A stretch of DNA of 60,277 nt from Candidatus Thorarchaeota archaeon (GTDB lineage: Archaea > Asgardarchaeota > Thorarchaeia > Thorarchaeales > Thorarchaeaceae). This document shows positions 28,210 through 35,851 of the stretch, piece by piece (positions within the stretch are counted from its first letter, which is position 1; each line of letters opens with the position of its first letter). Location of the stretch: NCBI GenBank assembly GCA_003345545.1, contig PRDH01000028.1:1-60277 (forward strand), read 5' to 3'. A program made the translations under genes and the position numbers. The notes under the pieces are model-generated. The model was not told the DNA's origin. It was given only the letters and a program-made list of their open reading frames with translations, and made no database searches.

Positions 28210-29346
28210 TCACCGGTCCCACCATCCAGGATACGGGTCTAAGCTTCCAAATATCACAATGAAGTCCGCAAACTTCGCGCCAGGGACCAAGTCCTTCAAA
28301 GCGTAGTAGGATGCAAAACAGGGTCCACGTATCTTTGCGCGATATGCACTCTGTGCCTTATCTTGAGTCTTGAGCCATAGTGATGTGATACCTCGTGTCC
28401 CTTCTACGCGACCGTATGCCTCTCCTGCCGGAAGTCTATTGACTTTGGCACGAGCTTTGGCGTCGATGATAGGACCTTCGGGTAATTGCGGTAGCAGTTG
28501 TTTTATAATCTCTACAGAGGTTTCTGCCTCCTTGAATCTCTGTTCCATCCGGTCTAGAGCATCACTCTCTCCAGGATGATCCGGATTCTCAGTAATCGGT
28601 ACTTCCCAATCGCACAGGTTGTATGCAAGATTCGAATCAGGAGCATCTTTTCTCAGGTCCATGGGGATGCCACATGCCTTGATGGGAGGTCCACTTAGTC
28701 CCCATTTGAGACCCTGTTTTGCGGTGTACTGCCCAATGCCCTTGGTCCTCGCTCTGAAGGTAGGACTTCCCATCTGCATATCCCGGAACTTGGGCAATCT
28801 GTCCTCAAACCTCTTGACGGCTCTATTGATCTGTTTCAAGACCTTCTCATTAAAGTCGAACCTTGTTCCGCCAGGAGTTGAGAACGATACAGTGTGTCGC
28901 GAACCCGTCAACTCTTCAAAGGCATCCAGTGAATACTCTCGGTCGACCCATGGCCAGAGAGCCATTGTAAAGAATCCAAGCTCTGCATTGAACTGTCCCC
29001 ACCAGAATTGAATACTGTGCAGACGGGACAGCTCCATCATGATGGTCCTCATGACCTTCGCTCGATCTGGTACCTCAAGCTCTGCAATCTTTTCAACTGC
29101 AGCAACATAGGGATACTCAGCAAGAAATGCCTCAAGCATGCACATTCTTTCCATGACAAGGGACCCTTGCCTGAAGGTCCTGTACTCAAGGACCTTCTCT
29201 GCAGAACGGTGAAAGTATCCGGCATTTGGATCACACTTGACAATGTAGTCGCCGACCAAAGTCAATTTTGTCGCCCATCCGTGAGCGGAAACATGTTGAG
29301 GTCCGAACCAGACATCTATGGCCTCATCAAGGATGTTAGGGCTCAC
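28210..29346 (-). CDS. nuoD: Complex I subunit D (49-kDa), divergent quinone site
   Basis: A 378-residue peripheral subunit. It begins with GPQHVSAHG (usual GPQHPSTHG) and keeps the EVPDRAK, FRARTKGIGQ and DLRKDAP blocks. No nickel-binding cysteine pairs of hydrogenases are seen, as expected of NuoD. The segment that usually reads D-R-x-D-Y, whose tyrosine contacts the quinone head group, reads E-R-M-C-M. The 'SSHLL' histidine block reads SIQFW, and the end reads SLDPYPGWWDR instead of the usual SLD-x5-G-E-x-DR type. The GTG at 29346 overlaps the NuoC stop as GTGA. Confidence 0.88.
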   Translation of the reverse strand: MSPNILDEAIDVWFGPQHVSAHGWATKLTLVGDYIVKCDPNAGYFHRSAEKVLEYRTFRQGSLVMERMCMLEAFLAEYPYVAAVEKIAELEVPDRAKVMRTIMMELSRLHSIQFWWGQFNAELGFFTMALWPWVDREYSLDAFEELTGSRHTVSFSTPGGTRFDFNEKVLKQINRAVKRFEDRLPKFRDMQMGSPTFRARTKGIGQYTAKQGLKWGLSGPPIKACGIPMDLRKDAPDSNLAYNLCDWEVPITENPDHPGESDALDRMEQRFKEAETSVEIIKQLLPQLPEGPIIDAKARAKVNRLPAGEAYGRVEGTRGITSLWLKTQDKAQSAYRAKIRGPCFASYYALKDLVPGAKFADFIVIFGSLDPYPGWWDR

Positions 29347-29891
29347 TGGTTCGCTCCTCCTGTCCTTGTCGGTGTTTTTGGTGGAGTGATGCCTGTCTCA
29401 TCCAAGCGGCTTCTGTCAGTTTGGAATCTCTTGCGAAGAGGAAAAGCTCCCTCAAGTTCATCCGGTAGAAGGAGCAGCCGAGGGTCAGGATGATTCTTGA
29501 ATTCAATCCCGAACATCTCTCGAGTTTCACGTTCGTGCCATTCAAAGCCGGGGAAGATGTCACAAGTACTCTCGATCTCAGGTCTCTCCCCTTCCAACGA
29601 CACTCTCAGTTGGAGCAGTAATCGATTTGAGTGAGACCAAATGATGTAGATAAGCTCGTACTTGTCGTTTTCAAGATCGATTCCAAAGACCGATTCAGGA
29701 AGAGCGTCATGCACTTCCTCGTTGATCATCGTCACAACCTGTCGAATCTTATTAGCAGGCACCAGCAGCTCAATCTGATTCGCACCCAAAGACCTAGAAC
29801 CGACCTCGGGATGCTTATTGATGAGCTTTCTTGCGAAAGCTGAAGCGTCAATGGTGGAGGATTGTGACAGCTCATCTTCCCTCCATCTCAA
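29343..29891 (-). CDS. nuoC: Complex I subunit C (30-kDa)
   Basis: A 182-residue peripheral subunit with the family signature FPGFEWHERETREMFGIEF near residue 115, followed by RLLLPDE and FPLRKRF. It holds NuoD and NuoI in place and has no cofactor. The only long-frame start is TTG 29891, which overlaps the end of NuoK by 20 bases; its ribosome site is weak, so the start is uncertain. The Thr/Pro-rich last 20 residues are an extension. Confidence 0.9.
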   Translation of the reverse strand: MRWREDELSQSSTIDASAFARKLINKHPEVGSRSLGANQIELLVPANKIRQVVTMINEEVHDALPESVFGIDLENDKYELIYIIWSHSNRLLLQLRVSLEGERPEIESTCDIFPGFEWHERETREMFGIEFKNHPDPRLLLLPDELEGAFPLRKRFQTDRSRLDETGITPPKTPTRTGGANQ

Positions 29892-30183
29892 TTGGCTTGC
29901 CTAGGTCAACCGAATTGTATCGACGGTTATACATCAGCATCAAGACCAATGCTAGCGCAGTATGTGCAGCAGAAACAGAGATGACGAGCATGATTAAGCC
30001 CTGACCTGTGAAGTAGAACACCGGGTTGTATAGAGAGATGGCAACCAGGGCAATATTGGCTCCATTGCCCATTATCTCAGCTCCTATCAGGATTCTAATG
30101 AGGTTCCTTTTCACCATCATCCCGTATCCACCTAACCCTATCATCATGAAAGAGAGCACCAAATACCAGGTGAGCGGGATCAT
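29872..30183 (-). CDS. nuoK: Complex I subunit K, second carboxylate replaced
   Basis: A 103-residue protein with three membrane helices. The first key glutamate is present (LIGAEIMGN). The second, normally in an A-A-E-x-A-x-G-L block of helix 3, is histidine here (SAAHTALALVL). The ATG at 30183 overlaps the NuoJ stop as TGATG with GGAGGT nine bases upstream; an upstream TTG adds one residue. K normally carries protons between J and N, so the change should affect the coupling path. Confidence 0.9.
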   Translation of the reverse strand: MIPLTWYLVLSFMMIGLGGYGMMVKRNLIRILIGAEIMGNGANIALVAISLYNPVFYFTGQGLIMLVISVSAAHTALALVLMLMYNRRYNSVDLGKPIEMEGR

Positions 30184-30827
30184 CAAGCATCAACCTCCTT
30201 GGATTCATCGATAGTTCGCACATCATCAGCAATGGTTCGCTCATCTTTGGTAGAGCTTGCCTCTCCTCCAGAAGCCCCGATGATAACTCCGAGCTGCTCA
30301 GCTTTGTCGATCTTCAAAAGGGCGATTGCGCCCACGAGAGCGGTGAGGATGATCAGGGCGACCATCTGCACGTAGATACCATTCTCAGACCACAACCAGA
30401 GCGCAAGACCATTCAGATCTTGCGAGATACTAACGAATGCCTCATTGAATGACTCAGCCCATGGGAAGATGATCGCAAGAAAGCCAGTAAGTACTGTCAC
30501 GACTGCTGAAATGAGGAGACCAATATGACGAACTCTGGCGGACGCGAATTTCTCTAGAGTCGAGTCTTGGACTCTTGGTAATATGAGAACTGCAAAAATA
30601 ATCAAAGCGCTGATTCCACCAGTGTACACGGCAATCTGCATTCCAGCAATGAAGGGCGCTTCAAGCAGAAGGAAGAAACCAGCGACAAAAGATGCCATGA
30701 AACCAAAGAAGAATGCGGCATAGACTATCTCCTTATGCTCCAGGGCCAGATATGCAAGCACCAGGACCATGCCTGCCAAGAATAGAAACTCGATCTGCTC
30801 GAATAACGCAGGATCAAAACCTTGCAT
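30183..30827 (-). CDS. nuoJ: Complex I subunit J
   Basis: A 214-residue membrane protein with five helices and a charged C-terminal tail. The pattern AVYTGGISALIIFAVLIL is the usual TM3 region of NuoJ (A-V-x-V-G-A-x-x-V-L-F-x-F-V). A second half holds two more helices and ends in a hydrophilic 30-residue extension (SSTKDERTIADDVRTID). The start is two bases beyond the NuoA stop; GGGAGGT nine bases upstream supports ATG 30827. Confidence 0.9.
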   Translation of the reverse strand: MQGFDPALFEQIEFLFLAGMVLVLAYLALEHKEIVYAAFFFGFMASFVAGFFLLLEAPFIAGMQIAVYTGGISALIIFAVLILPRVQDSTLEKFASARVRHIGLLISAVVTVLTGFLAIIFPWAESFNEAFVSISQDLNGLALWLWSENGIYVQMVALIILTALVGAIALLKIDKAEQLGVIIGASGGEASSTKDERTIADDVRTIDESKEVDA

Positions 30828-30829
30828 CT

Positions 30830-31297
30830 CTATCGACCTCCCGCAGCCAACTGCTCTTGTTCTCTCTCAGCCTTCATCTTCCTGTATAACTCAACAGTCT
30901 CTCTGCCATCGAGGAATGTGTGTGGAATCATTTTCAAGGAAAAACCAATTCCGCCCATGATTATGAAAATGAAGACGATAACCTGCCATACAACCTCATA
31001 TTTGGTAGCGTCAGCCCATAGAATGGTCGAGGAAGAGAGGAGCCAAAGAAATGCGCCCATCACGTCGACAACTACAAAGAGCACAGTGTATACGAAGTAG
31101 TTGTAAGGATAGGAAATGCGTGAGGGACCTACTGGTACCTCGCCACATTCGTATGTCGAGGTCTTCTCGGAGTTCTGGAGAACATGAGGTCGTAGCACCC
31201 AGGAGGCTAGCAGCATTACAATGACGAGAATTATCGCAAGTAGCGCCCAGACTACGACAGGGAAGAAATCCAAGAACAATCTAGTGGTTTGTATCAT
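30830..31297 (-). CDS. nuoA: Complex I subunit A, first gene of the operon
   Basis: A 155-residue subunit with three membrane helices. The loop motif TSTYECGEVPVGPSRISY is the family signature. The second signature, usually F-D-V-E-x-x-F-L-x-P-W, reads V-D-V-M-G-A-F-L-W-L-L, so the glutamate is replaced by methionine. The C-terminal tail is long and charged. The ATG at 31297 has only a weak ribosome site. A TATA-like box at 31429-31438 on the minus strand would give a leader of about 100 bases. Confidence 0.9.
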   Translation of the reverse strand: MIQTTRLFLDFFPVVVWALLAIILVIVMLLASWVLRPHVLQNSEKTSTYECGEVPVGPSRISYPYNYFVYTVLFVVVDVMGAFLWLLSSSTILWADATKYEVVWQVIVFIFIIMGGIGFSLKMIPHTFLDGRETVELYRKMKAEREQEQLAAGGR

Positions 31298-31428
31298 TCT
31301 TTGAAACCATCCTCTTGAGAGACTCCAGTGCCAAAGGCCGTTTTGTAGTTCTTCGACCTCTCACTATGTGTCGAGACTGATTATGGTCTGCAGTCTGCGC
31401 TAGACTTACCCGCGTAGGAAAGCAGCAT

Positions 31429-31470
31429 GATAAAAACGCTTCGGGAAACCTCGCAAAGAAGTTATATACT
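31429..31470. promoter_or_regulatory. Divergent promoters of the nuo operon and the small membrane protein
   Basis: On the minus strand CGTTTTTATC (31429-31438) is a TATA-like box for nuoA. On the plus strand GTTATATACT (31461-31470) is a TATA-like box for the gene starting at 31516. The nuoA box shares GTTTTTATC with the box before the GlcD-NuoB gene (34423-34432), so the two parts of the complex may be expressed together. Confidence 0.45.
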
Positions 31471-31515
31471 GTCAGACATCGAGCAGCTACTTGACATAGG
31501 TTTCTACTGTGTCGG

Positions 31516-31881
31516 GTGATTCATTTGGCTCGCGGCGAAGAAGGAAAATTCTTCTACTACCTATCGCTCCTAATTGGAATGTCTCTTCTGGGAGCCTACA
31601 TGTGGATAGTAATGAGTGCGGCACTTGCTCCGCAGTACGTGTTTTTCCATTTGATCCTTTTCATGAGCGGGATTCTACTCATTGCCTCGGCGTTCGGATT
31701 TGTTGCTGCTGATACCCGATCAAGTAGAGTAGCACTGACAATAGTTTCTGGCGTTTTTGGCGGTATTCATGCGTATCTCATCTTCGTTCTGTTTGAGTAT
31801 CTCACGAATGTCATCCTGTTTGCACTCATGGCTCTTGGGCTCATGATTGCATTTGCTGCTTTCAACTGGCTCTACGATTGA
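31516..31881 (+). CDS. Small four-helix membrane protein
   Basis: A 121-residue protein with four hydrophobic helices (about 13-37, 42-66, 71-95 and 98-118) and little else. It starts at GTG 31516, some 46 bases after a good TATA-like box. It sits between the nuo operon and the GlcD-NuoB operon on the opposite strand, in the only gap between them. No family recognised. Position suggests, but does not show, a link to the respiratory complex. Confidence 0.65.
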   Translation: MIHLARGEEGKFFYYLSLLIGMSLLGAYMWIVMSAALAPQYVFFHLILFMSGILLIASAFGFVAADTRSSRVALTIVSGVFGGIHAYLIFVLFEYLTNVILFALMALGLMIAFAAFNWLYD

Positions 31882-31891
31882 AGCGAAATCC

Positions 31892-32422
31892 CTACTCATT
31901 AGGAACAGCAGATGCAGGATCAACAGCATCAGCGGCTTTCTCGGGTTTTGTTTCAGTCTTAGGTGCAGCTTCTTCCGCAGGTTTTTGTTCAGCACCGTAA
32001 CGTAGTGACCCTACATCCAACATGCCCGGAGAGTAACTCTCTTCGCGAGTATGCATCACCGAGAAACCTCCGGCTGTCAGTACCGAACCTCCAAGCCCCC
32101 AGGCCGAGAGATACAGTGTAGTCCCAACTGCAGGGAGAGCATTCACAAATTCATCAACAAAGATTACGAAGAAAAAGCCAACAACAATCGATAGTGCCAT
32201 CATCAGGCTCTTTCCTTTACCTCTCGCAGGTCGGAAATATCCAACTAACAGGAATACTAACAATAGGGAAGTCCCACTTAGGAGAGCGAAGGCACTTCCA
32301 ATGACCAGCACCGATTCTGGCATCAAGAAGCCAAGATAGATGAAATTGAAGATGAACGATGACAGAATGATGATTCCTAGCCAGAGCATGCAAAACGGGT
32401 CGCTATCTTGTCGAATCGACAT
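31892..32422 (-). CDS. Four-helix membrane protein coupled to the GlcD-NuoB gene
   Basis: A 176-residue protein. Four membrane helices (about 11-32, 37-62, 72-90 and 97-120) are followed by a charged tail rich in Ala, Glu, Lys and Pro. The ATG at 32422 shares its A with the stop of the GlcD-NuoB gene (TGATG), so the two should be translated together in fixed ratio. No known complex I subunit matches. A membrane anchor or accessory subunit of the GlcD-NuoB arm is the natural guess. Confidence 0.7.
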   Translation of the reverse strand: MSIRQDSDPFCMLWLGIIILSSFIFNFIYLGFLMPESVLVIGSAFALLSGTSLLLVFLLVGYFRPARGKGKSLMMALSIVVGFFFVIFVDEFVNALPAVGTTLYLSAWGLGGSVLTAGGFSVMHTREESYSPGMLDVGSLRYGAEQKPAEEAAPKTETKPEKAADAVDPASAVPNE

Positions 32423-34362
32423 CACTGTATCAGCCCCATCGCATCCTGGTTTTCATATCTTCTTTGCCAGTGAGTCGTGCCAGCTCGTATTTTGTTCTGA
32501 AGAATCAGATGTGCCCGAATGAAATCTGCCGGCTTCGGAGGACAGCCCGGCAAGTAGACATCGACAGGTACTACCTTGTCCGGAGGCGTCATCAGGCTGT
32601 ATCCCTCCCAGAAGAGGCCTCCTGAAGCAACGCATTGACCAAAAGCGATCACATACTTGGGCTCAGGCATCTGCTCGTAAATCCTCCTGAGCCGTGGTGC
32701 CATCTTCTTGGTGAGCGAACCTGAGATCCACAGAACATCGGTCTGTCTCGGACCAAACAGGGGTAGCATACCAAATCGTTCAAAGTCCCATCGTGGAGCT
32801 ATCCCTGCAGCACCTTCCACCATGCAACATCCTATACCATACTGCATCGGCCAGGGACTATGGGCGCGTCCCCATCTGAGTACCCACTTCAGTGGCGGCA
32901 CATTCTGCAACCATTTCAGCAGAATGGGAGCGATCCGACCCCAACCATTTCTGAACAGATCAAAGAAGATCCACATGAAGTATTTCCCGATTCTCAAGAT
33001 GAACGGTAGCCAGTAGGCAAATATCTTCCCGGGATTCGAGATCTCCTTCTTGTCCCATTGAAGTTTCGCTGCTCGAATTCGGGACAGCCGTTCTTTTCCA
33101 AAGTACTGATATGCGTAGTTTGCGAACCAAATTCCTGTGGAGTGCACATGCCCTCCATGACGTTGTGCAATTTTGAATATGACAAAGCTCTGTGACCACG
33201 AGAGCATGTAGAAGTGTCTTCGCTCATCTTCAAGGAAGTAGCCCATCATAGTCACTCCGGTCTTTGAGTTGACGTAGCCATCGATCCCAGCTTTCGCAGA
33301 GGCTTGTTCATACTGGAAATCATCAAGGATTGCAACGAGATTCTCGAGAGGCGCAAAAGCTTGACCGACTACCAGAGTTGGCCCTCTCTTCTTGATCTTC
33401 ATTGGATAGTAGCGCAGCTGCCATTCATGTTCTGCAAACTCATCATCATAGACACGCCCTCGATACATCTCAGTGACTTCGCGGACAACTCTCAACCCCT
33501 CTTCTGTTTCTTCCTCGTTGCCCTCATATGCAATCATCAGTGAACAATGATTGGCCGGTATCGGGAACGGCTTCTTGCCCTCCCAAATGGCCTTTTTGAG
33601 GTCGGTGTACTTTGACTCCTCGAATTTCATCGTGTACGGAAGTGGGCCATCTTCGAGTATCTTCTCAATTGCAAGAACCATCTGATAGTTTTCTTCAAAA
33701 CTGGAAACAATGACCTTCATCGGCGTGAGGGTTTTTATCTTGAGAGTGGCTTTGGTGATGATACCCAGTATTCCTTCAGTGTCGCAGAAAAGGCCAAAAT
33801 CCTTCGTGTTGACTATTCTTCCTGTTGGCAGAACCACTTCGAGCTCGATTATGTTCTCATTGATCTTTCCATACTTCAACGAGCCAATGCCATCGCCACC
33901 TTGGGCAATCCAGCCACCCACAGTCGCTGAGATACCAGATGATGGATAACATCGTATATCCAGACCCTTCCTGTTCAACGCAAACTGAAGATTCGCCCAA
34001 GAGATTCCTGGTTCAACCGTGACAGTGAGATTCTCAGAGTCAACGTCAAGAATCCTGTCCATTCGGCGCATATCAACAATGATGCCTCCTTTTCTTGGAA
34101 TCGCGCCGCCATATCCTGATGTTCCTGCCGCTCTGGGGACGAGGGGGATCTTGTGTTTTCGCGCCAGCTCATAGAGCGCCTGTATCTCTTCAGGAGTCAG
34201 AGGTTGAACAAGGGCGTCGGGCTTTGTGTTCATGAGCCAACCGACTTGCTTTGGAAGAGAACCAACGTCTTGCCCAAACAGAATCAGCTCATGCTTCGCA
34301 GTGATTAAGCGGTCTCCGAAAATCTTGCCTAGTTCTTCAACCAGCTTTTGATCAAGGACCAT
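32422..34362 (-). CDS. Fusion of a GlcD/D-lactate dehydrogenase flavoprotein to complex I subunit B
   Basis: One open frame of 646 residues. Residues about 46-185 are a PCMH-type FAD domain (PRAAGTSGYGGA at 76-87, ISATVGGWIAQGG at 144-156, SLKYGK). Residues about 215-447 are the FAD-oxidase C domain with HGGHVHSTG (402-410) and the terminal NPGKIF, so the dehydrogenase half is complete. After an aromatic, hydrophobic linker (448-497) comes a full NuoB: HSPWPMQYGIGCC, with N2-cluster ligands C512, C513, C577 and C607 (VIAFGQC, YLPGCPPKP). GlcD-type proteins oxidise D-lactate, glycolate or other 2-hydroxyacids. NuoB passes electrons to the quinone site. The ATG at 34362 has a GGAG nearby. This is the only NuoB in the window. 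Confidence 0.93.
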   Translation of the reverse strand: MVLDQKLVEELGKIFGDRLITAKHELILFGQDVGSLPKQVGWLMNTKPDALVQPLTPEEIQALYELARKHKIPLVPRAAGTSGYGGAIPRKGGIIVDMRRMDRILDVDSENLTVTVEPGISWANLQFALNRKGLDIRCYPSSGISATVGGWIAQGGDGIGSLKYGKINENIIELEVVLPTGRIVNTKDFGLFCDTEGILGIITKATLKIKTLTPMKVIVSSFEENYQMVLAIEKILEDGPLPYTMKFEESKYTDLKKAIWEGKKPFPIPANHCSLMIAYEGNEEETEEGLRVVREVTEMYRGRVYDDEFAEHEWQLRYYPMKIKKRGPTLVVGQAFAPLENLVAILDDFQYEQASAKAGIDGYVNSKTGVTMMGYFLEDERRHFYMLSWSQSFVIFKIAQRHGGHVHSTGIWFANYAYQYFGKERLSRIRAAKLQWDKKEISNPGKIFAYWLPFILRIGKYFMWIFFDLFRNGWGRIAPILLKWLQNVPPLKWVLRWGRAHSPWPMQYGIGCCMVEGAAGIAPRWDFERFGMLPLFGPRQTDVLWISGSLTKKMAPRLRRIYEQMPEPKYVIAFGQCVASGGLFWEGYSLMTPPDKVVPVDVYLPGCPPKPADFIRAHLILQNKIRAGTTHWQRRYENQDAMGLIQ

Positions 34363-34570
34363 GAGTCCACTCTCCAGCTCATGAGCAGAGCCGCTTACAA
34401 ATCGAGGCTTGGAGAGCAGGAAGATAAAAACATAGCGTAGTAATGCATGCACAATTCGTTTTGCGAGGCCCGAGAGCAGATTGCTTCATCTGGTCGCGGT
34501 CCAAATGGAAGGATTTTAAGGAGCATTGCACCGAAATTCCTGAGTGATTCATTCTCGGAGATAAGTGACG
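34363..34570. promoter_or_regulatory. Divergent promoter region of GlcD-NuoB and the GlcF/HdrD-like gene
   Basis: About 200 bases separate the two start codons. On the minus strand TGTTTTTATC (34423-34432) is a TATA-like box for the fusion gene, and on the plus strand ATTTTAAG (34513-34520) is one for the iron-sulfur protein. GGAG at 34557-34560 serves the latter. Shared control is likely from the layout. Confidence 0.45.
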
Positions 34571-35797
34571 ATGGACTTTCCAACACTGAATGAATACGAT
34601 CTTCAAAGATACGCATTCACTTGCGCTCAGTGCAGTTTCTGTCAAGTAGGTCATGGTGCTTGTCCCACCTACAAAGTGAAGCGGCGCGAAACATATTCAG
34701 GCAAGGGCAAGATGCTCTTGACCCGAGCATTGATGCAAGGTCGAATCAAACCATCCGAGGGTCTCGAGGGTCTGAGGGACGGAATTTTTGGCTGTACTCT
34801 GTGTGGAGGTTGTGAAGAGGTCTGCCATGTGGATATCCCGTTCGTGAAGCTCTATCAGGTGATGCGCTCGGAGTTCAAGAAGCGAAATATGTGGCCCGAA
34901 AGACTGCAGACGGCAAAGGACACACTATTGAAGACTTTTAATATTCAAGGCCAGGCACAAATGGATAGGATAGAGGGATGGTCCTATTGGACTCCTAACG
35001 AGAATGAATTGCTGGGCAAACAGGGGACTCCAGCAAAGACTGCCTTCTTCGTTGGATGTGCGTCTTCGTTTCGGGGCGTTTCGATTCAAGCCACAATTGC
35101 CACGACACTGATCCTAGATAGGATTGGAGAAGAGTATACTATGCTGGGCGAACAAGAATACTGCTGCGGCGCGCCGCTTATCATGTCAGGCGATTTCGAG
35201 GGGGCAAGAGCTCTCGCAGAGCATAATATTCAGAAGTATAGAGAGCTCGGCGTTGAAACGATAGTAACCAACTGCCCGGGTTGCTACAAGATGTGGGCTC
35301 ATGAGTACCATGAGTTCTTGGGTATCGATCATGGTTTTGAGATTCGCTATGGCTATGAATATCTTGCAGATCTTCTTGATAGAGGGAAACTGACAGGTTT
35401 CAATACTCCTCTTAATGCCACAGTCACGTTCCACGATGGTTGCGACGCTGGTAGGAATACAGGATTCTATGAAGAGCCAAGGAAAGTACTGGAGAGTATA
35501 CCGGGCGTGACATTTGAAGAACTCCCGCACAACAAAGCAAACTGCTATTGTTGTGGTTCCGGAGGCGTACTGAGAGCCATTGATGCCGAATTCGCCAATC
35601 AGATCAATAGACTCAAGGTAGAAGATATCGAAGCCACAAATGCAGAAATCGTAGCGTCTGGTTGTCCATCTTGCGTAGACTTTATGCATGCTCAACTTCC
35701 ACAGGCAGGTTCGAATAAGATGGTGAAAGATCTTGCTGTCCTTGTCGCGCAAGCTCTTGGTCTGTCTTGGGACGGGCTTGATGAGATATATGGCTGA
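34571..35797 (+). CDS. GlcF/HdrD-type iron-sulfur protein with two CCG modules
   Basis: A 408-residue protein of the GlcF/LutA/HdrD/DsrK class. Two ferredoxin clusters come first: CAQCSFCQVGHGACP and CTLCGGCEEVCHVDI. Two complete cysteine-rich CCG modules follow: C-x34-CCG-x34-CPGC and C-x35-CCG-x35-CPSC. In HdrB/HdrD such modules hold noncubane clusters that act on disulfides; in GlcF and LutA they pass electrons from a flavoprotein. Its divergent neighbour is the GlcD-NuoB fusion, so it is the expected partner of that dehydrogenase. GTG 34565 is an alternative start, closer to the GGAG site. Confidence 0.92.
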   Translation: MDFPTLNEYDLQRYAFTCAQCSFCQVGHGACPTYKVKRRETYSGKGKMLLTRALMQGRIKPSEGLEGLRDGIFGCTLCGGCEEVCHVDIPFVKLYQVMRSEFKKRNMWPERLQTAKDTLLKTFNIQGQAQMDRIEGWSYWTPNENELLGKQGTPAKTAFFVGCASSFRGVSIQATIATTLILDRIGEEYTMLGEQEYCCGAPLIMSGDFEGARALAEHNIQKYRELGVETIVTNCPGCYKMWAHEYHEFLGIDHGFEIRYGYEYLADLLDRGKLTGFNTPLNATVTFHDGCDAGRNTGFYEEPRKVLESIPGVTFEELPHNKANCYCCGSGGVLRAIDAEFANQINRLKVEDIEATNAEIVASGCPSCVDFMHAQLPQAGSNKMVKDLAVLVAQALGLSWDGLDEIYG

Positions 35798-35851
35798 TCA
35801 ATAAGAAACCCCTTCGGCAGCCTATTAACAGTAGTCAACTAATCATTTCTG

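Noticed and set aside
32422..34362. Possibility that the GlcD-NuoB fusion is an assembly or frameshift artefact
   Set aside because: The frame is continuous, both domains are complete with all ligands, and the matching GlcF and nuo genes lie on either side. Read coverage would still be needed for proof.
35186..35752. 188-codon minus-strand frame inside the GlcF/HdrD-like gene
   Set aside because: It is the antisense shadow of a gene whose cysteine motifs are all intact; the translated product has no domain character.
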